DNA of 22,402 nucleotides from PWPS01 sp964573145 (GTDB lineage Bacteria; Patescibacteriota; Minisyncoccia; Minisyncoccales; PWPS01). The translations under genes were made by a program, and so were the position numbers. The notes below the pieces were generated by a model that saw only the letters and a program-made list of their open reading frames with translations, made no database searches and was not told the origin of the DNA. Where the stretch lies: assembly GCA_964573145.1 (NCBI GenBank), contig CAZNIM010000010.1, forward strand, positions 1-22,402, in the 5' to 3' direction. Of the stretch, positions 1-6,539 are shown one piece after another (the first letter of the stretch is position 1; the number at the start of each line of letters is the position of its first letter).

Positions 1-2235
1 TTCTCCGTCGACTTCGAAGCTTCCTTCGTAGTCCTGATATCCGTCTTTGCTGGCGATGAAGTCGTAGCTTCCGTCCTTGAGAGATATGGAAGCTTTTCCG
101 TATTCATTAGTAATGAGTGATTTTCCATTAAGAGCGATTTCTACTCCTTCCAGTCCGCCTTTTTCTTTAAATGTTACGGTGTGCTTTTCGGGAGTGGGAT
201 CTTCTTCTTTTTCTATTATATTTATCGCCATGCAGTATAATGTCCTATCGATGTCCGAATCGCTCAAATCGATGTAATCGTAGTTTCCGGCTCGGTAATC
301 ATCGCTACAAGCCAATTGCGGCCCTTCGGTTTTTGAGTTTTCAAAAGGAAGATATCCTTCTTGAAGTATTTCTCTCAAAACTATTTTGTTGGAATCTTTC
401 CTGAGAGGAATTTCCGTAGAGGTGATTCCGCTTTCATCGGTCGGGCCGAAAGCAGTCCAGCCGCCTTCAATAATTCCGGAGTAAGTCTTTTCAAAAAGAC
501 CTTCTACTATTTGATTCCCGTATTTTTGTCTGTAAAGAGCTCCAAGATCGGTCTCTTTTCTCACTTTTCCGGAATAATCTCGCTCAAAGAGATCTTCTCC
601 GTGGGAAACTTCGCCTTTGTACTCTCTAAAGTATTTGGTAGCTTCTCTGGCTACGCTTCCCACGTAGGTTTTTTCAAAGAGATCTTCTCCGTGGGAAACT
701 TCGCCTTTGTACTCTCTAAAGTATTTGGTAGCTTCTCTTGCAACTTGACCAACATAATCGGCTTCAAAAATTTCGTCGTCGGTAAATCTGTAAGATTCTG
801 TTGCTCGATAGAGTTTACCTTGATATCCGTTTTCATTATATTTTACGTATTCCGGAAAGTCGGTATCGCTTCTCTCCAAAACCTTTTCAACCTCTTTCTT
901 ATCGGAGTTGTCGTAAATATCTCCAACGGGATAAAGATTTCCTCCTTCTCTCTCTAAAAACTCGGGAAAGTCGGTATCGGTTCTTTCAACGGTTTCGGTT
1001 ACAGCATCACTATTTGACTCACTTACTTTTCTGTAACCCTCTTCCGGCTCAAGTTCACCGACGTAACCGTCTTCGTCATAGTTTATAAAAGAAGGGAAAT
1101 CGGTATCGGTTCTCTCCAAAACCTTTTCAACCTCTTTCTTATCGGAGTTGTCGTAAATATCTCCAACGGGATAAAGATTTCCTCCTTCTCTCTCTAAAAA
1201 CTCGGGAAAGTCGGTATCGGTTCTTTCAACGGTTTCGGTTACAGCATCACTATTTGACTCACTTACTTTTCTGTAACCCTCTTCCGGCTCAAGTTCACCG
1301 ACGTAACCGTCTTCGTCATAGTTTATAAAAGAAGGAAAGCCGTCAAGATCGGTTCTTTCAACGGTTTCGGTTACTTCTTTTTCTGCATATTTTCCACTTA
1401 CCTTTTCCGGTGATCCTTTTTTGAGAAGAACTATCGAGTGGCCTTCTTCGGCATCCATCAGTACGTATTCCGGAAAGTCGGTATCGGTTCTTTCCAATTC
1501 TTTCTTCAACTCTTCAACATCCTCGATAAGTCTGTATCCTTCTTCAGCGTGAAGGTAACCTTTGAACCCACCTTCCTCATAGAAAAGAAAGCCGGGAAAG
1601 TCGGTATCGGTTCTGGCAATCTTTTTAGTAAATTCGGTTTCGGTTTCCGGTGCGGGGCCGATGTGATCATTTTCCGGAACGGTTACTTTTTCGTAATAAC
1701 CCCATTCAAAATCCCATCCCGATTCCAGTCGGCAATTCTCTTTATCTTCACTATTTACCTCATCAAGAAACTTCTGAGCGGTCTCGGAGCTTATTCCTTC
1801 TTCTTCGATAAGAGTTTTCCAGTCGGAGATATATGAATCGTCCTGACAAACGAGCTTGGTAGCTTGAAGGTTAATTTTTTCTCCGGGAATCTCACAATTG
1901 TTTTCCCATATCTTTATGCCTTCATCATTCCAGTTGAGTCCTTCGAATCCGTATTCCTCAATAGGGGGGATTATGTCTCCCCAGTCGGAAGCATCGGGAT
2001 GCCAAACCTCACCGTCGTGATATTCGTGGCCGGCGGGATTAACTATCGAATTGTAACTGACAAAGTTTTGAGTGTAGGGATTGGAGTGGCTGGCGGTTCG
2101 GTGACAAATCTTTATATTATCAGTGGTGGTTACCGCCTCGGAAACGGAGGGAAAAAGAAAGACAGCGTTGAAAATCATCAATGTCAGTACAATAAATAAG
2201 GGGATAAATTTCTTTGTAATTCGTATATTTTTCAT
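1..2235 (-). CDS. Large secreted repeat surface protein (C-terminus off the window)
   Basis: The frame is open from ATG at 2235 down to position 1, giving 745 codons with no stop; the 3' end is missing. Residues 1-34 form a signal peptide (basic start, long hydrophobic core, ending SVSEA). Next is a Cys/His module with ICHRTASHSNPY, then GHEYH and DIIPPI; this resembles the CHATGS-NPY-GH-H-DIIP module of secreted actinobacterial and CPR proteins. The middle has repeats of the form ERTDTDFP-x-F/Y...GYxGxL..EEGYR, then YxGxV repeats about 15 residues apart. The visible end (HTVTFKEKGG... TNEYGKASISLKDGSYDF) looks like an Ig-like or carboxypeptidase-regulatory-like beta domain. The repeats resemble GYxGxL/YxGxV modules of large exported Firmicutes proteins. 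Likely an adhesin or surface structure; that role is inference. A consensus minus-strand promoter lies about 115 bp upstream; no clear Shine-Dalgarno sits next to the ATG. Confidence 0.85.
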   Translation of the reverse strand, partial: MKNIRITKKFIPLFIVLTLMIFNAVFLFPSVSEAVTTTDNIKICHRTASHSNPYTQNFVSYNSIVNPAGHEYHDGEVWHPDASDWGDIIPPIEEYGFEGLNWNDEGIKIWENNCEIPGEKINLQATKLVCQDDSYISDWKTLIEEEGISSETAQKFLDEVNSEDKENCRLESGWDFEWGYYEKVTVPENDHIGPAPETETEFTKKIARTDTDFPGFLFYEEGGFKGYLHAEEGYRLIEDVEELKKELERTDTDFPEYVLMDAEEGHSIVLLKKGSPEKVSGKYAEKEVTETVERTDLDGFPSFINYDEDGYVGELEPEEGYRKVSESNSDAVTETVERTDTDFPEFLEREGGNLYPVGDIYDNSDKKEVEKVLERTDTDFPSFINYDEDGYVGELEPEEGYRKVSESNSDAVTETVERTDTDFPEFLEREGGNLYPVGDIYDNSDKKEVEKVLERSDTDFPEYVKYNENGYQGKLYRATESYRFTDDEIFEADYVGQVAREATKYFREYKGEVSHGEDLFEKTYVGSVAREATKYFREYKGEVSHGEDLFERDYSGKVRKETDLGALYRQKYGNQIVEGLFEKTYSGIIEGGWTAFGPTDESGITSTEIPLRKDSNKIVLREILQEGYLPFENSKTEGPQLACSDDYRAGNYDYIDLSDSDIDRTLYCMAINIIEKEEDPTPEKHTVTFKEKGGLEGVEIALNGKSLITNEYGKASISLKDGSYDFIASKDGYQDYEGSFEVDGE
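584..738 (-). repeat. 90-bp-period direct repeat (65 bp identical) encoding YxGxV modules
   Basis: Positions 584-648 are identical to 674-738. The 90-bp period equals 30 codons, that is two 15-residue YxGxV units. In protein order the motifs run YVGQV, YKGEV, YVGSV, YKGEV, YSGKV, then weaker copies. Bases 490-515 look like a diverged further copy. Confidence 0.9.
870..1335 (-). repeat. Perfect 226-bp direct repeat, 240-bp period, inside the surface-protein gene
   Basis: Positions 870-1095 are identical base for base to 1110-1335. Each 240-bp period is 80 codons, so the reading frame is kept. One unit encodes two sub-modules: one ending DTDFPEFLEREGG... DNSDKKEVEKVLERTD and one with FPSFINYDEDGYVGEL and EEGYRKVSESNSDAV. 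Flanking copies are clearly diverged, so this pair is a recent duplication (or one side of gene conversion). Confidence 0.95.
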
Positions 2236-2244
2236 ATTTTTAAC

Positions 2245-2298
2245 TTAAATTTTACTAAATGCTGAGATCATCCAAGCAAAAAGAAAATCGACAAGCAT
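2245..2298 (-). CDS. Possible 17-aa hydrophobic leader peptide
   Basis: ATG at 2298 opens a 17-codon frame (MLVDFLFAWMISAFSKI) ending in TAA at 2247-2245, nine bases before the ATG of the large surface protein and in the same phase. A weak purine stretch (AGAAG) lies directly before it. It lies inside the predicted 5' leader of the surface-protein transcript. The coding signal is thin, so it could be chance; if real it would be a leader peptide or an old N-terminal extension cut off by a stop. Confidence 0.2.
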   Translation of the reverse strand: MLVDFLFAWMISAFSKI

Positions 2299-2355
2299 CT
2301 TCTGCTCGGTTCTAAAAATTATTGTTTTAAACGTGAGTCCCTCCTGATGTTATAT

Positions 2356-2383
2356 ATTATAATTGATTATTAAAACTTGTCAA
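2356..2383 (-). promoter_or_regulatory. Sigma70-type promoter of the surface-protein gene
   Basis: On the minus strand there is a perfect TTGACA (2383-2378), a 16-bp spacer and a perfect TATAAT (2361-2356). Transcription would start near 2349, giving a leader of roughly 115 nt. An AGGAGG (2344-2339) lies at the very 5' end of that RNA with no start codon just after it. Confidence 0.75.
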
Positions 2384-2471
2384 GTGGTAGGTGAAAATCA
2401 TCATTTTTAAGTTGAAAATAAGTTAAAGCAGATAAAGAAAAATAGGTTCCGGGAGGGGGGTAAAGCGATCC

Positions 2472-2489
2472 GGTTTTTTAAAAAAAACC
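2472..2489. repeat. GGTTTTTT/AAAAAACC palindrome
   Basis: Eighteen bases form GGTTTTTT-AA-AAAAAACC. This could be a bidirectional termination or barrier element between the divergent genes, or simply curved AT-rich DNA near the promoters. It lies upstream of both predicted start sites, so it does not terminate either gene's own transcript. Confidence 0.35.
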
Positions 2490-2506
2490 AAAAGTGATAG
2501 GAAGTA

Positions 2507-2544
2507 GTTAGGACAAAGATAGGACAAATATATAATGTCCTAAC
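2507..2544 (+). promoter_or_regulatory. Promoter flanked by a 9-bp inverted repeat (operator candidate)
   Basis: GTTAGGACA (2507-2515) and TGTCCTAAC (2536-2544) are perfect inverted arms 20 bp apart; an extra AGGACA direct half-site is at 2521-2526. TATAAT at 2531-2536 lies inside the palindrome, and a 17-bp spacer places a weak -35 (TTAGGA, 2508-2513) in the left arm. A dimeric regulator bound to the arms would cover both promoter elements. It would drive the gene starting at 2712 with a leader of about 170 nt. Confidence 0.55.
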
Positions 2545-2630
2545 AATTTTAACCTAAAAATAGGCAGCGGTAACAAAATAGAAGTTGCTTCGTCAAAGCT
2601 AATACAGGGAAGAAAGTCGAGGTTTAAATT

Positions 2631-2662
2631 GCGTTTTCAACAACCTTAAAGCTTGAAAACGC
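2631..2662 (+). promoter_or_regulatory. Leader hairpin upstream of the peptidoglycan-binding surface protein
   Basis: GCGTTTTCAA (2631-2640) and TTGAAAACGC (2653-2662) pair perfectly over 10 bp with a 12-nt loop. No U-tract follows, so it is not a normal terminator. It could stabilise the 5' leader of an abundant mRNA or be a protein-binding site. Confidence 0.45.
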
Positions 2663-2711
2663 ATTACTTAAAAGAGGTTAACCGGGGAGGTTTATTCTTC
2701 TCCGTAAAATT

Positions 2712-4712
2712 ATGAAAAAAATAACAATCGCTATCCTTCTTTCATTTGTTGTTTTGGCTGCAACTCCGACTGTCGGAGAGGCAACCGATTTCAATGATTT
2801 GGAAGAAGCGATAGCTCAAATAATCGAAAGCATGGCGACCAGGACGCAGACCGGGACTATTTCCGGAATTCCCGAAAACTTTCGCTTCAACAACAATCTC
2901 AGAGAAGGAGTGAGAGGAACGGATGTTAGAAACTTACAGATAGTTCTTAACTCCGATTCGGCCACCCGAATCGCCCAAAGCGGACCCGGATCTCCGGGAA
3001 ACGAAACCGATTTTTTCGGACCGATGACTCGATTGGCGGTAATAAGGTTTCAGGAAAAATACAGAGCCGAGGTCTTAACTCCTTCGGGGCTTGTCTTCGG
3101 TACCGGTTATGTAGGACCGGCAACGAGAGCAAAGCTGAATTCTTTAATCACAACTCAAAGAGAACCGGATTTACCGGTAGCCGAAATCATTGAAAGGCTG
3201 CGGGAGTTGGCGGTAATAATAGAAAGGATGTCGGCCCGACTCGATGAGGTTGAAAGACCGACGACCCCGACTCCGGGTGAAGAAGGAGATTTATCCGTTT
3301 CGGTTAGAAGCGAAGTGAGAAATAAAGAATTGGCCGCTCTGGAGGAAGAAAGCGTCGCCTTGTTCAGGCTCAGCGCCGATGACTCGGCGATGACCGTTCA
3401 GAGAATAGACTTATATCTCTTAAACAGCTCTTTTAATCCGAACAGCACCGAAATCAGAAGAGTTTTGGATTCGATTTCCATCTATTCGGTAAATGAAAAG
3501 TTGAGAGAAGTGGCAGTTGACAGAAATACGCTTGATCGTGACACCGGAAGATTGAGAATATCTCCTTTAACCATTGCCGTACCGAGGAACGGACACAAGG
3601 ATATTACGATTAAAGCCAAAGGTGCCGATGTTGATGTCACTTCCGATTTAACCGTTAGAGTAGCTCTTCAAAGAGAAGCCGTAAGATCGGTTGATTCGGC
3701 CGGAATAGTTCAGTTTAGTCCGCCGGCTTCAAATGAGATCTATCGAGACTTCAAGTTTATCGGTAGACCGCAAGGAGAATTGACGATTAGAAGAAGCACC
3801 GACAGCCCCGCTGAAAAGATGGTTGCCGTCAGTCAAACGAGCAGCACGGAAATAGAGCTTTTGAAGTTTGATGTTACCGCCAGAGAATCAGGAATTGAAA
3901 TTGAAGAATTGGTGGTTAAGATTGAGGGAGAATCCGATTCGGGAGCGTTAACTACGAGCAAGCTTCGTGAAGATTACATTAGAGAAGTTGTTCTCTACAG
4001 AGGAAATCAAAGAGTTGACGTTGCCGATCTCGGAACCGACTCAAAAGCGGTATTCGAGCCGGAATTAAGCATAAGCAGAGGAGAGACGATCACCTTTACG
4101 GTGAAGGCCGATATATTCAGGATTGAAAAATTAACCGATCAAGGAGTAGCGATCAGAGCCATTATTGAAAAGGAAGGGGTTTCCGGATACGACTCGGCGG
4201 ACAGAACAATCACTCAGTTTGATAGAGAGATTATCGGACAAGATCAACTTATCTACGCCGTCTATCCGCAAATAACCAACGTGAAAACCGAAATAGAGAG
4301 AGTTGAGATCGGAACCACTCAAGACAGGGCGGTCGGAGAAATAGAATTTACGATTACCGCTCGCGGAGGTAGAGACGTTTACGTCATTAAGGATGGAGAT
4401 CTTTTGACGGAGGACGAAGCGGCCTTCGATCTTAACGGTTTCATGTTAAGCTTTGCCGAACTGGAAAGTAACGCTACGGTGAGGACCAATCCGATCGGTC
4501 TTACCGGTCAGTATTTCCAAGTTCCCTCCGGATCGAGCAGAAATTTCACCATTACGTTTGAATCGGAAAACGTATCGGGAAGAAACAGAGTGGAGGTTTC
4601 CGCTTTCAGATGGTTTGTCAGGGATGAGGCGGGAGTAGCCAGAGAATTCGAGTGGATCGGATTTCCGATAGAGTCGTTGAGAACCAACAGGGTCAGCTTG
4701 TACAGAGATTAA
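2712..4712 (+). CDS. Secreted peptidoglycan-binding surface protein (S-layer-like candidate)
   Basis: 666 residues. Residues 1-24 are a signal peptide ending VGEA. Residues about 57-145 are a PG_binding_1-type domain in the CPR style: REGVRGTDVRNLQ, then DFFGPMTRLAVIRFQEKY and TGYVGPATRAKLN. A helical linker (about 155-190) and a Pro/Thr hinge follow. The remaining ~460 residues are beta-rich with no Cys and resemble stacked Ig-like domains (TIKAKGADVDVTSDLTVRVAL, ETITFTVKADI, NFTITFESENVSGRNRV). The protein should be exported by Sec and held at the cell wall by the N-terminal domain. Its own regulated promoter, a structured leader and a strong terminator suggest a well-expressed single gene. 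A GGGGAGG lies about 20 nt before the ATG, farther than usual; no alternative start fits better. A surface-layer role is inference. Confidence 0.85.
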   Translation: MKKITIAILLSFVVLAATPTVGEATDFNDLEEAIAQIIESMATRTQTGTISGIPENFRFNNNLREGVRGTDVRNLQIVLNSDSATRIAQSGPGSPGNETDFFGPMTRLAVIRFQEKYRAEVLTPSGLVFGTGYVGPATRAKLNSLITTQREPDLPVAEIIERLRELAVIIERMSARLDEVERPTTPTPGEEGDLSVSVRSEVRNKELAALEEESVALFRLSADDSAMTVQRIDLYLLNSSFNPNSTEIRRVLDSISIYSVNEKLREVAVDRNTLDRDTGRLRISPLTIAVPRNGHKDITIKAKGADVDVTSDLTVRVALQREAVRSVDSAGIVQFSPPASNEIYRDFKFIGRPQGELTIRRSTDSPAEKMVAVSQTSSTEIELLKFDVTARESGIEIEELVVKIEGESDSGALTTSKLREDYIREVVLYRGNQRVDVADLGTDSKAVFEPELSISRGETITFTVKADIFRIEKLTDQGVAIRAIIEKEGVSGYDSADRTITQFDREIIGQDQLIYAVYPQITNVKTEIERVEIGTTQDRAVGEIEFTITARGGRDVYVIKDGDLLTEDEAAFDLNGFMLSFAELESNATVRTNPIGLTGQYFQVPSGSSRNFTITFESENVSGRNRVEVSAFRWFVRDEAGVAREFEWIGFPIESLRTNRVSLYRD

Positions 4713-4744
4713 AAAGAACCAGTTGCAGAGAAGCCAAAAAAAAT

Positions 4745-4770
4745 CGCCCGGACCGGGCGGTTTTTTATTT
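4745..4770 (+). terminator. Rho-independent terminator after the surface protein
   Basis: CGCCCG (4745-4750), loop GAC and CGGGCG (4754-4759) form a GC-only stem, followed by GTTTTTTATTT. It lies 33 bp past the stop codon. Confidence 0.9.
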
Positions 4771-4796
4771 GCAATAATAAAATTAAATTGTATAAT
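4768..4796 (+). promoter_or_regulatory. Promoter of the HNH-like gene
   Basis: TTTGCA (4768-4773), 17-bp spacer and a perfect TATAAT (4791-4796). It starts within the T-tract of the preceding terminator. The predicted start is near 4803. Confidence 0.6.
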
Positions 4797-4843
4797 AAGC
4801 CAATCAAAGCTCTTTTCATACAGGCTTACGAAAGGGGGTCGAA

Positions 4844-5359
4844 ATGAGTTGTCAAGCTGCTGACCAGGTAACGGTGCCACTTCTCGATCAACCGAATTGT
4901 TGTGATTTCCCCAACACTTTCAGCAGGTCGTTTCGGATAGTATTCGGATATATCTGGGACGAAGATGACAAAAATAATGCATTCTTCTTCTTAAACAGAT
5001 TGAATAGGTTGATGGAGGAGAGAAAAGGAGGTGGAACACTAAGAAAAGAAGAAATAATTTCGATCAGGCCGAGTAGCGGATTATCCTTGATAAAGTCAAG
5101 AAAGTATAATAAACATCATGTCATGCCGACATCACGTGATCAGCGCCCTCACGAAGAAAAGAAAGATCAAATTGTACGCCTACCGGTCGATTTTCATCAA
5201 GCCTGGCACGCTATTTTCATGAATCTCTATGGAAAAGAAACCATAGTTTGTTTGGAAAGGATATTTTTCATAATGGAAAGCAGGAAGAAGATAGACTACT
5301 ACGAGCTAAACGGAGAAATGAGTAGCTTAAGGAGGAGCGAAGCTTATGGCCGGGTATAA
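4844..5359 (+). CDS. Small HNH-like (His-Me finger-like) protein, function unproven
   Basis: 171 residues with a good Shine-Dalgarno (AAAGGGGG) six bases before ATG. The N-terminal half has no recognised domain. Residues 91-130 carry HHVMPTSR, then VRLPVDFHQAWHAIF. This matches the general pattern HHxxPxSR...LP..xHxxWHxxF found in small HNH-like proteins of CPR and other bacteria; the His pair (91-92) and His118/His122 would be the functional residues. There are no zinc-knuckle cysteines around the motif. It has its own promoter, and its TAA stop lies in the loop of its terminator hairpin. Whether it cuts nucleic acid is not known; the HNH assignment rests on motif pattern only. Confidence 0.65.
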   Translation: MSCQAADQVTVPLLDQPNCCDFPNTFSRSFRIVFGYIWDEDDKNNAFFFLNRLNRLMEERKGGGTLRKEEIISIRPSSGLSLIKSRKYNKHHVMPTSRDQRPHEEKKDQIVRLPVDFHQAWHAIFMNLYGKETIVCLERIFFIMESRKKIDYYELNGEMSSLRRSEAYGRV

Positions 5360-5371
5360 AACCCGGCTTTT
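5349..5371 (+). terminator. Terminator overlapping the end of the HNH-like gene
   Basis: GCCGGGT (5349-5355), loop ATAAA and ACCCGGC (5361-5367), then TTTT. The gene's TAA stop (5357-5359) lies in the loop, so ribosomes finishing the gene would cover the stem. Confidence 0.8.
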
Positions 5372-5374
5372 CAC

Positions 5375-5403
5375 TTAACAAAAAAGCAAAAATAGTTTAG
5401 AAT
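5375..5403 (+). promoter_or_regulatory. Promoter for the small membrane peptide and DUF218 gene
   Basis: TTAACA (5375-5380), exactly 17 bp, then TAGAAT (5398-5403). Transcription would start near 5410, one base before the ATG at 5411, which implies a leaderless message. Confidence 0.6.
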
Positions 5404-5410
5404 ATAAACG

Positions 5411-5491
5411 ATGAGCGAAAAAACAAAAAAAATAATAGTCTTCATAATAGTTATCGCCATGGCTCTCAGTTATACTCTGATGGCTTTTTAG
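5411..5491 (+). CDS. 26-aa single-pass membrane peptide
   Basis: ATG at 5411 to TAG at 5491 encodes MSEKTKKIIVFIIVIAMALS followed by YTLMAF. It has a lysine-rich start and one hydrophobic helix, the look of a small membrane peptide or a bare signal/anchor. A well-spaced promoter ends seven bases upstream, so translation would be leaderless. It precedes the DUF218 gene by 26 bp and could share its transcript. No family is recognised. Confidence 0.5.
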   Translation: MSEKTKKIIVFIIVIAMALSYTLMAF

Positions 5492-5517
5492 ATGGCTAAT
5501 AATAAATAAAAATAGAT

Positions 5518-6231
5518 ATGGATAACACAATCCTGAAGAGCCTTTTGGTGCCCGGATCTTTAAGTTTTTTACTTATTGTAGTCGGGTATCTGATGGCGGT
5601 CTTGCTTAGAAGTAGATGGGGCAAGAGGTTCATTATCCTGGGAGTAGCCGCTTACTACTTTTTTTCGATCACCATCGGCGCCGATCTGATAATCAAGCCA
5701 CTTGAAGAAAACTATTCCACTCTTGCAGTTGAAAGCATGGATCAAGCCGAAATTATAGTAGTTCTTTCGGGAGGTAGGCTGGCGGATACTTTGAGAAGTT
5801 CGGAGGTTCTTCGGATATCGAACATAAAAAATCATGACGCCGACTTGATAATATCGGGAACTCAGTCGCTTGATCCCGATAGAGAATCGGCGTCGGCAAT
5901 TGAATCTTTTTTCATTAATCGAGGAGTTAATGAAGAAAGAATTCATGTTGAAGATGAATCTCGAAACACCAGACAAAACGCGGAAAAGGTTTTTGAGATA
6001 ATAGGGGAAGAACCATTTTTCTTGGTAACCTCCGCTTATCACATGAATAGATCGATTAAAGAGTTCGAAAAGCTGGGAGCCGATCCGATTCCCGCTCCGA
6101 CCGATTTCAGAGGTCGAGGAGCTCCTTACGGAATAAGAGACTTTATTCCCAACAGCGGAAATTTAAGAAAATCGGATTTGGCGATGCATGAATATTTCGG
6201 AATTCTTTATTATCGTATTTTTCGACAATGA
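5518..6231 (+). CDS. DUF218 / ElyC-SanA-YdcF-like membrane protein
   Basis: 237 residues. Two hydrophobic segments (about 10-30 and 37-57) precede a DUF218 domain (about 77-235). Diagnostic pieces are AEIIVVLSGG (77-86), LIISGTQ (110-116), the E-SRNTRQNA motif (about 147-155) and LVTSAYHMNRS (169-179), where DUF218 proteins carry conserved polar residues. The domain should face outside the membrane. Family members such as ElyC and SanA affect envelope integrity and lipid-carrier use in E. coli; their chemistry is not settled. No Shine-Dalgarno is seen before ATG 5518. The family call is secure; the role is inferred from relatives. Confidence 0.85.
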   Translation: MDNTILKSLLVPGSLSFLLIVVGYLMAVLLRSRWGKRFIILGVAAYYFFSITIGADLIIKPLEENYSTLAVESMDQAEIIVVLSGGRLADTLRSSEVLRISNIKNHDADLIISGTQSLDPDRESASAIESFFINRGVNEERIHVEDESRNTRQNAEKVFEIIGEEPFFLVTSAYHMNRSIKEFEKLGADPIPAPTDFRGRGAPYGIRDFIPNSGNLRKSDLAMHEYFGILYYRIFRQ

Positions 6232-6254
6232 CGCATCCGGTAAAGATTAATAAG

Positions 6255-6304
6255 AGAACTCACTGAACGGTTAAAATCAGAAACCAATCCGAAAGGAGAG
6301 TTCT
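6255..6304 (+). promoter_or_regulatory. Inverted repeat overlapping the ribosome site of the next small gene
   Basis: AGAACTC (6255-6261) pairs with GAGTTCT (6298-6304). The right arm overlaps the end of the AAAGGAGAG ribosome-binding site at 6292-6300, so pairing could partly mask it. With a 36-nt loop the structure is only a candidate. Confidence 0.3.
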
Positions 6305-6310
6305 AAAAAA

Positions 6311-6496
6311 ATGATCATTCACAGCGTAGCAATCATAACCATTATCGTTTTTTCAATCTTTTTTATAGCGGTAAAGGATAAGAAGGAAGAAAAAAGAGAA
6401 GAAGAAAAAGTAAATAAAGATATAGATGATTTGGGAAAAAGCATAGACAGAGAGATCAGAAGCTTGGAGAGAGAGATTGAAGAATTTGAATTGTAA
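6311..6496 (+). CDS. Small membrane-anchored coiled-coil protein
   Basis: 61 residues with a strong Shine-Dalgarno (AAAGGAGAG) about ten bases before ATG. Residues 4-21 are one hydrophobic helix (VAIITIIVFSIFFIAV). The rest is highly charged with heptad-like Lys/Glu spacing, so a cytoplasmic coiled coil is likely. A terminator follows at once. No known family is recognised; it might be a small scaffold or regulator of a membrane neighbour. Confidence 0.7.
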   Translation: MIIHSVAIITIIVFSIFFIAVKDKKEEKREEEKVNKDIDDLGKSIDREIRSLEREIEEFEL

Positions 6497-6499
6497 GGC

Positions 6500-6523
6500 G
6501 TCGTTTTCAAAAACGGCTTTTTT
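6500..6523 (+). terminator. Terminator after the small coiled-coil gene
   Basis: GTCGTTTT (6500-6507) pairs with AAAACGGC (6510-6517, one G-T pair), followed by TTTTTT. The innermost pairs must open to form a loop. Confidence 0.65.
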
Positions 6524-6531
6524 GCTATAAT
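6504..6531 (+). promoter_or_regulatory. Promoter of the metallopeptidase gene, leaderless type
   Basis: A perfect TATAAT (6526-6531) lies eight bases before ATG 6540; a weak -35 (TTTTCA, 6504-6509) is 16 bp upstream within the terminator hairpin. The start of transcription would fall at about 6538-6540. The stretch TATAATTAAAGACAA also appears with one change at the serpin promoter. Confidence 0.6.
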
Positions 6532-6539
6532 TAAAGACA

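Larger units (their letters stand above)
2236..2711. other. Divergent intergenic regulatory region (476 bp)
   Basis: This is the only stretch over 300 bases without a substantial gene. It separates the left-facing surface protein from the right-facing peptidoglycan-binding protein. It holds a consensus promoter for the left gene, an 18-bp GGTTTTTT/AAAAAACC palindrome at 2472-2489, a TATAAT promoter between arms of a 9-bp inverted repeat at 2507-2544, and a 10-bp-stem hairpin at 2631-2662 in the leader of the right gene. A possible 17-codon leader ORF (2245-2298, minus) is described separately. No RNA gene was recognised. Confidence 0.8.

Noticed and set aside
361..957. A 198-codon plus-strand open frame with internal repeats
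   Set aside because: It lies antisense to the surface-protein gene, and its repeats are the complement of that gene's YxGxV repeats. It has no ribosome site, and the minus strand has the signal peptide and known modules.
584..1335. Direct repeats as a possible CRISPR array
   Set aside because: Repeats are 65 and 226 bp, in frame, and there are no unique spacers of constant size. They are protein-coding.
2384..2711. A small RNA or riboswitch in the divergent region
   Set aside because: Hairpins are present but no conserved RNA family could be recognised by eye, and no terminator lies between them and the coding sequence.
4446..4880. A 144-codon minus-strand open frame across the terminator
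   Set aside because: It runs antisense through the surface-protein end, the terminator and the next promoter, and resembles no family.
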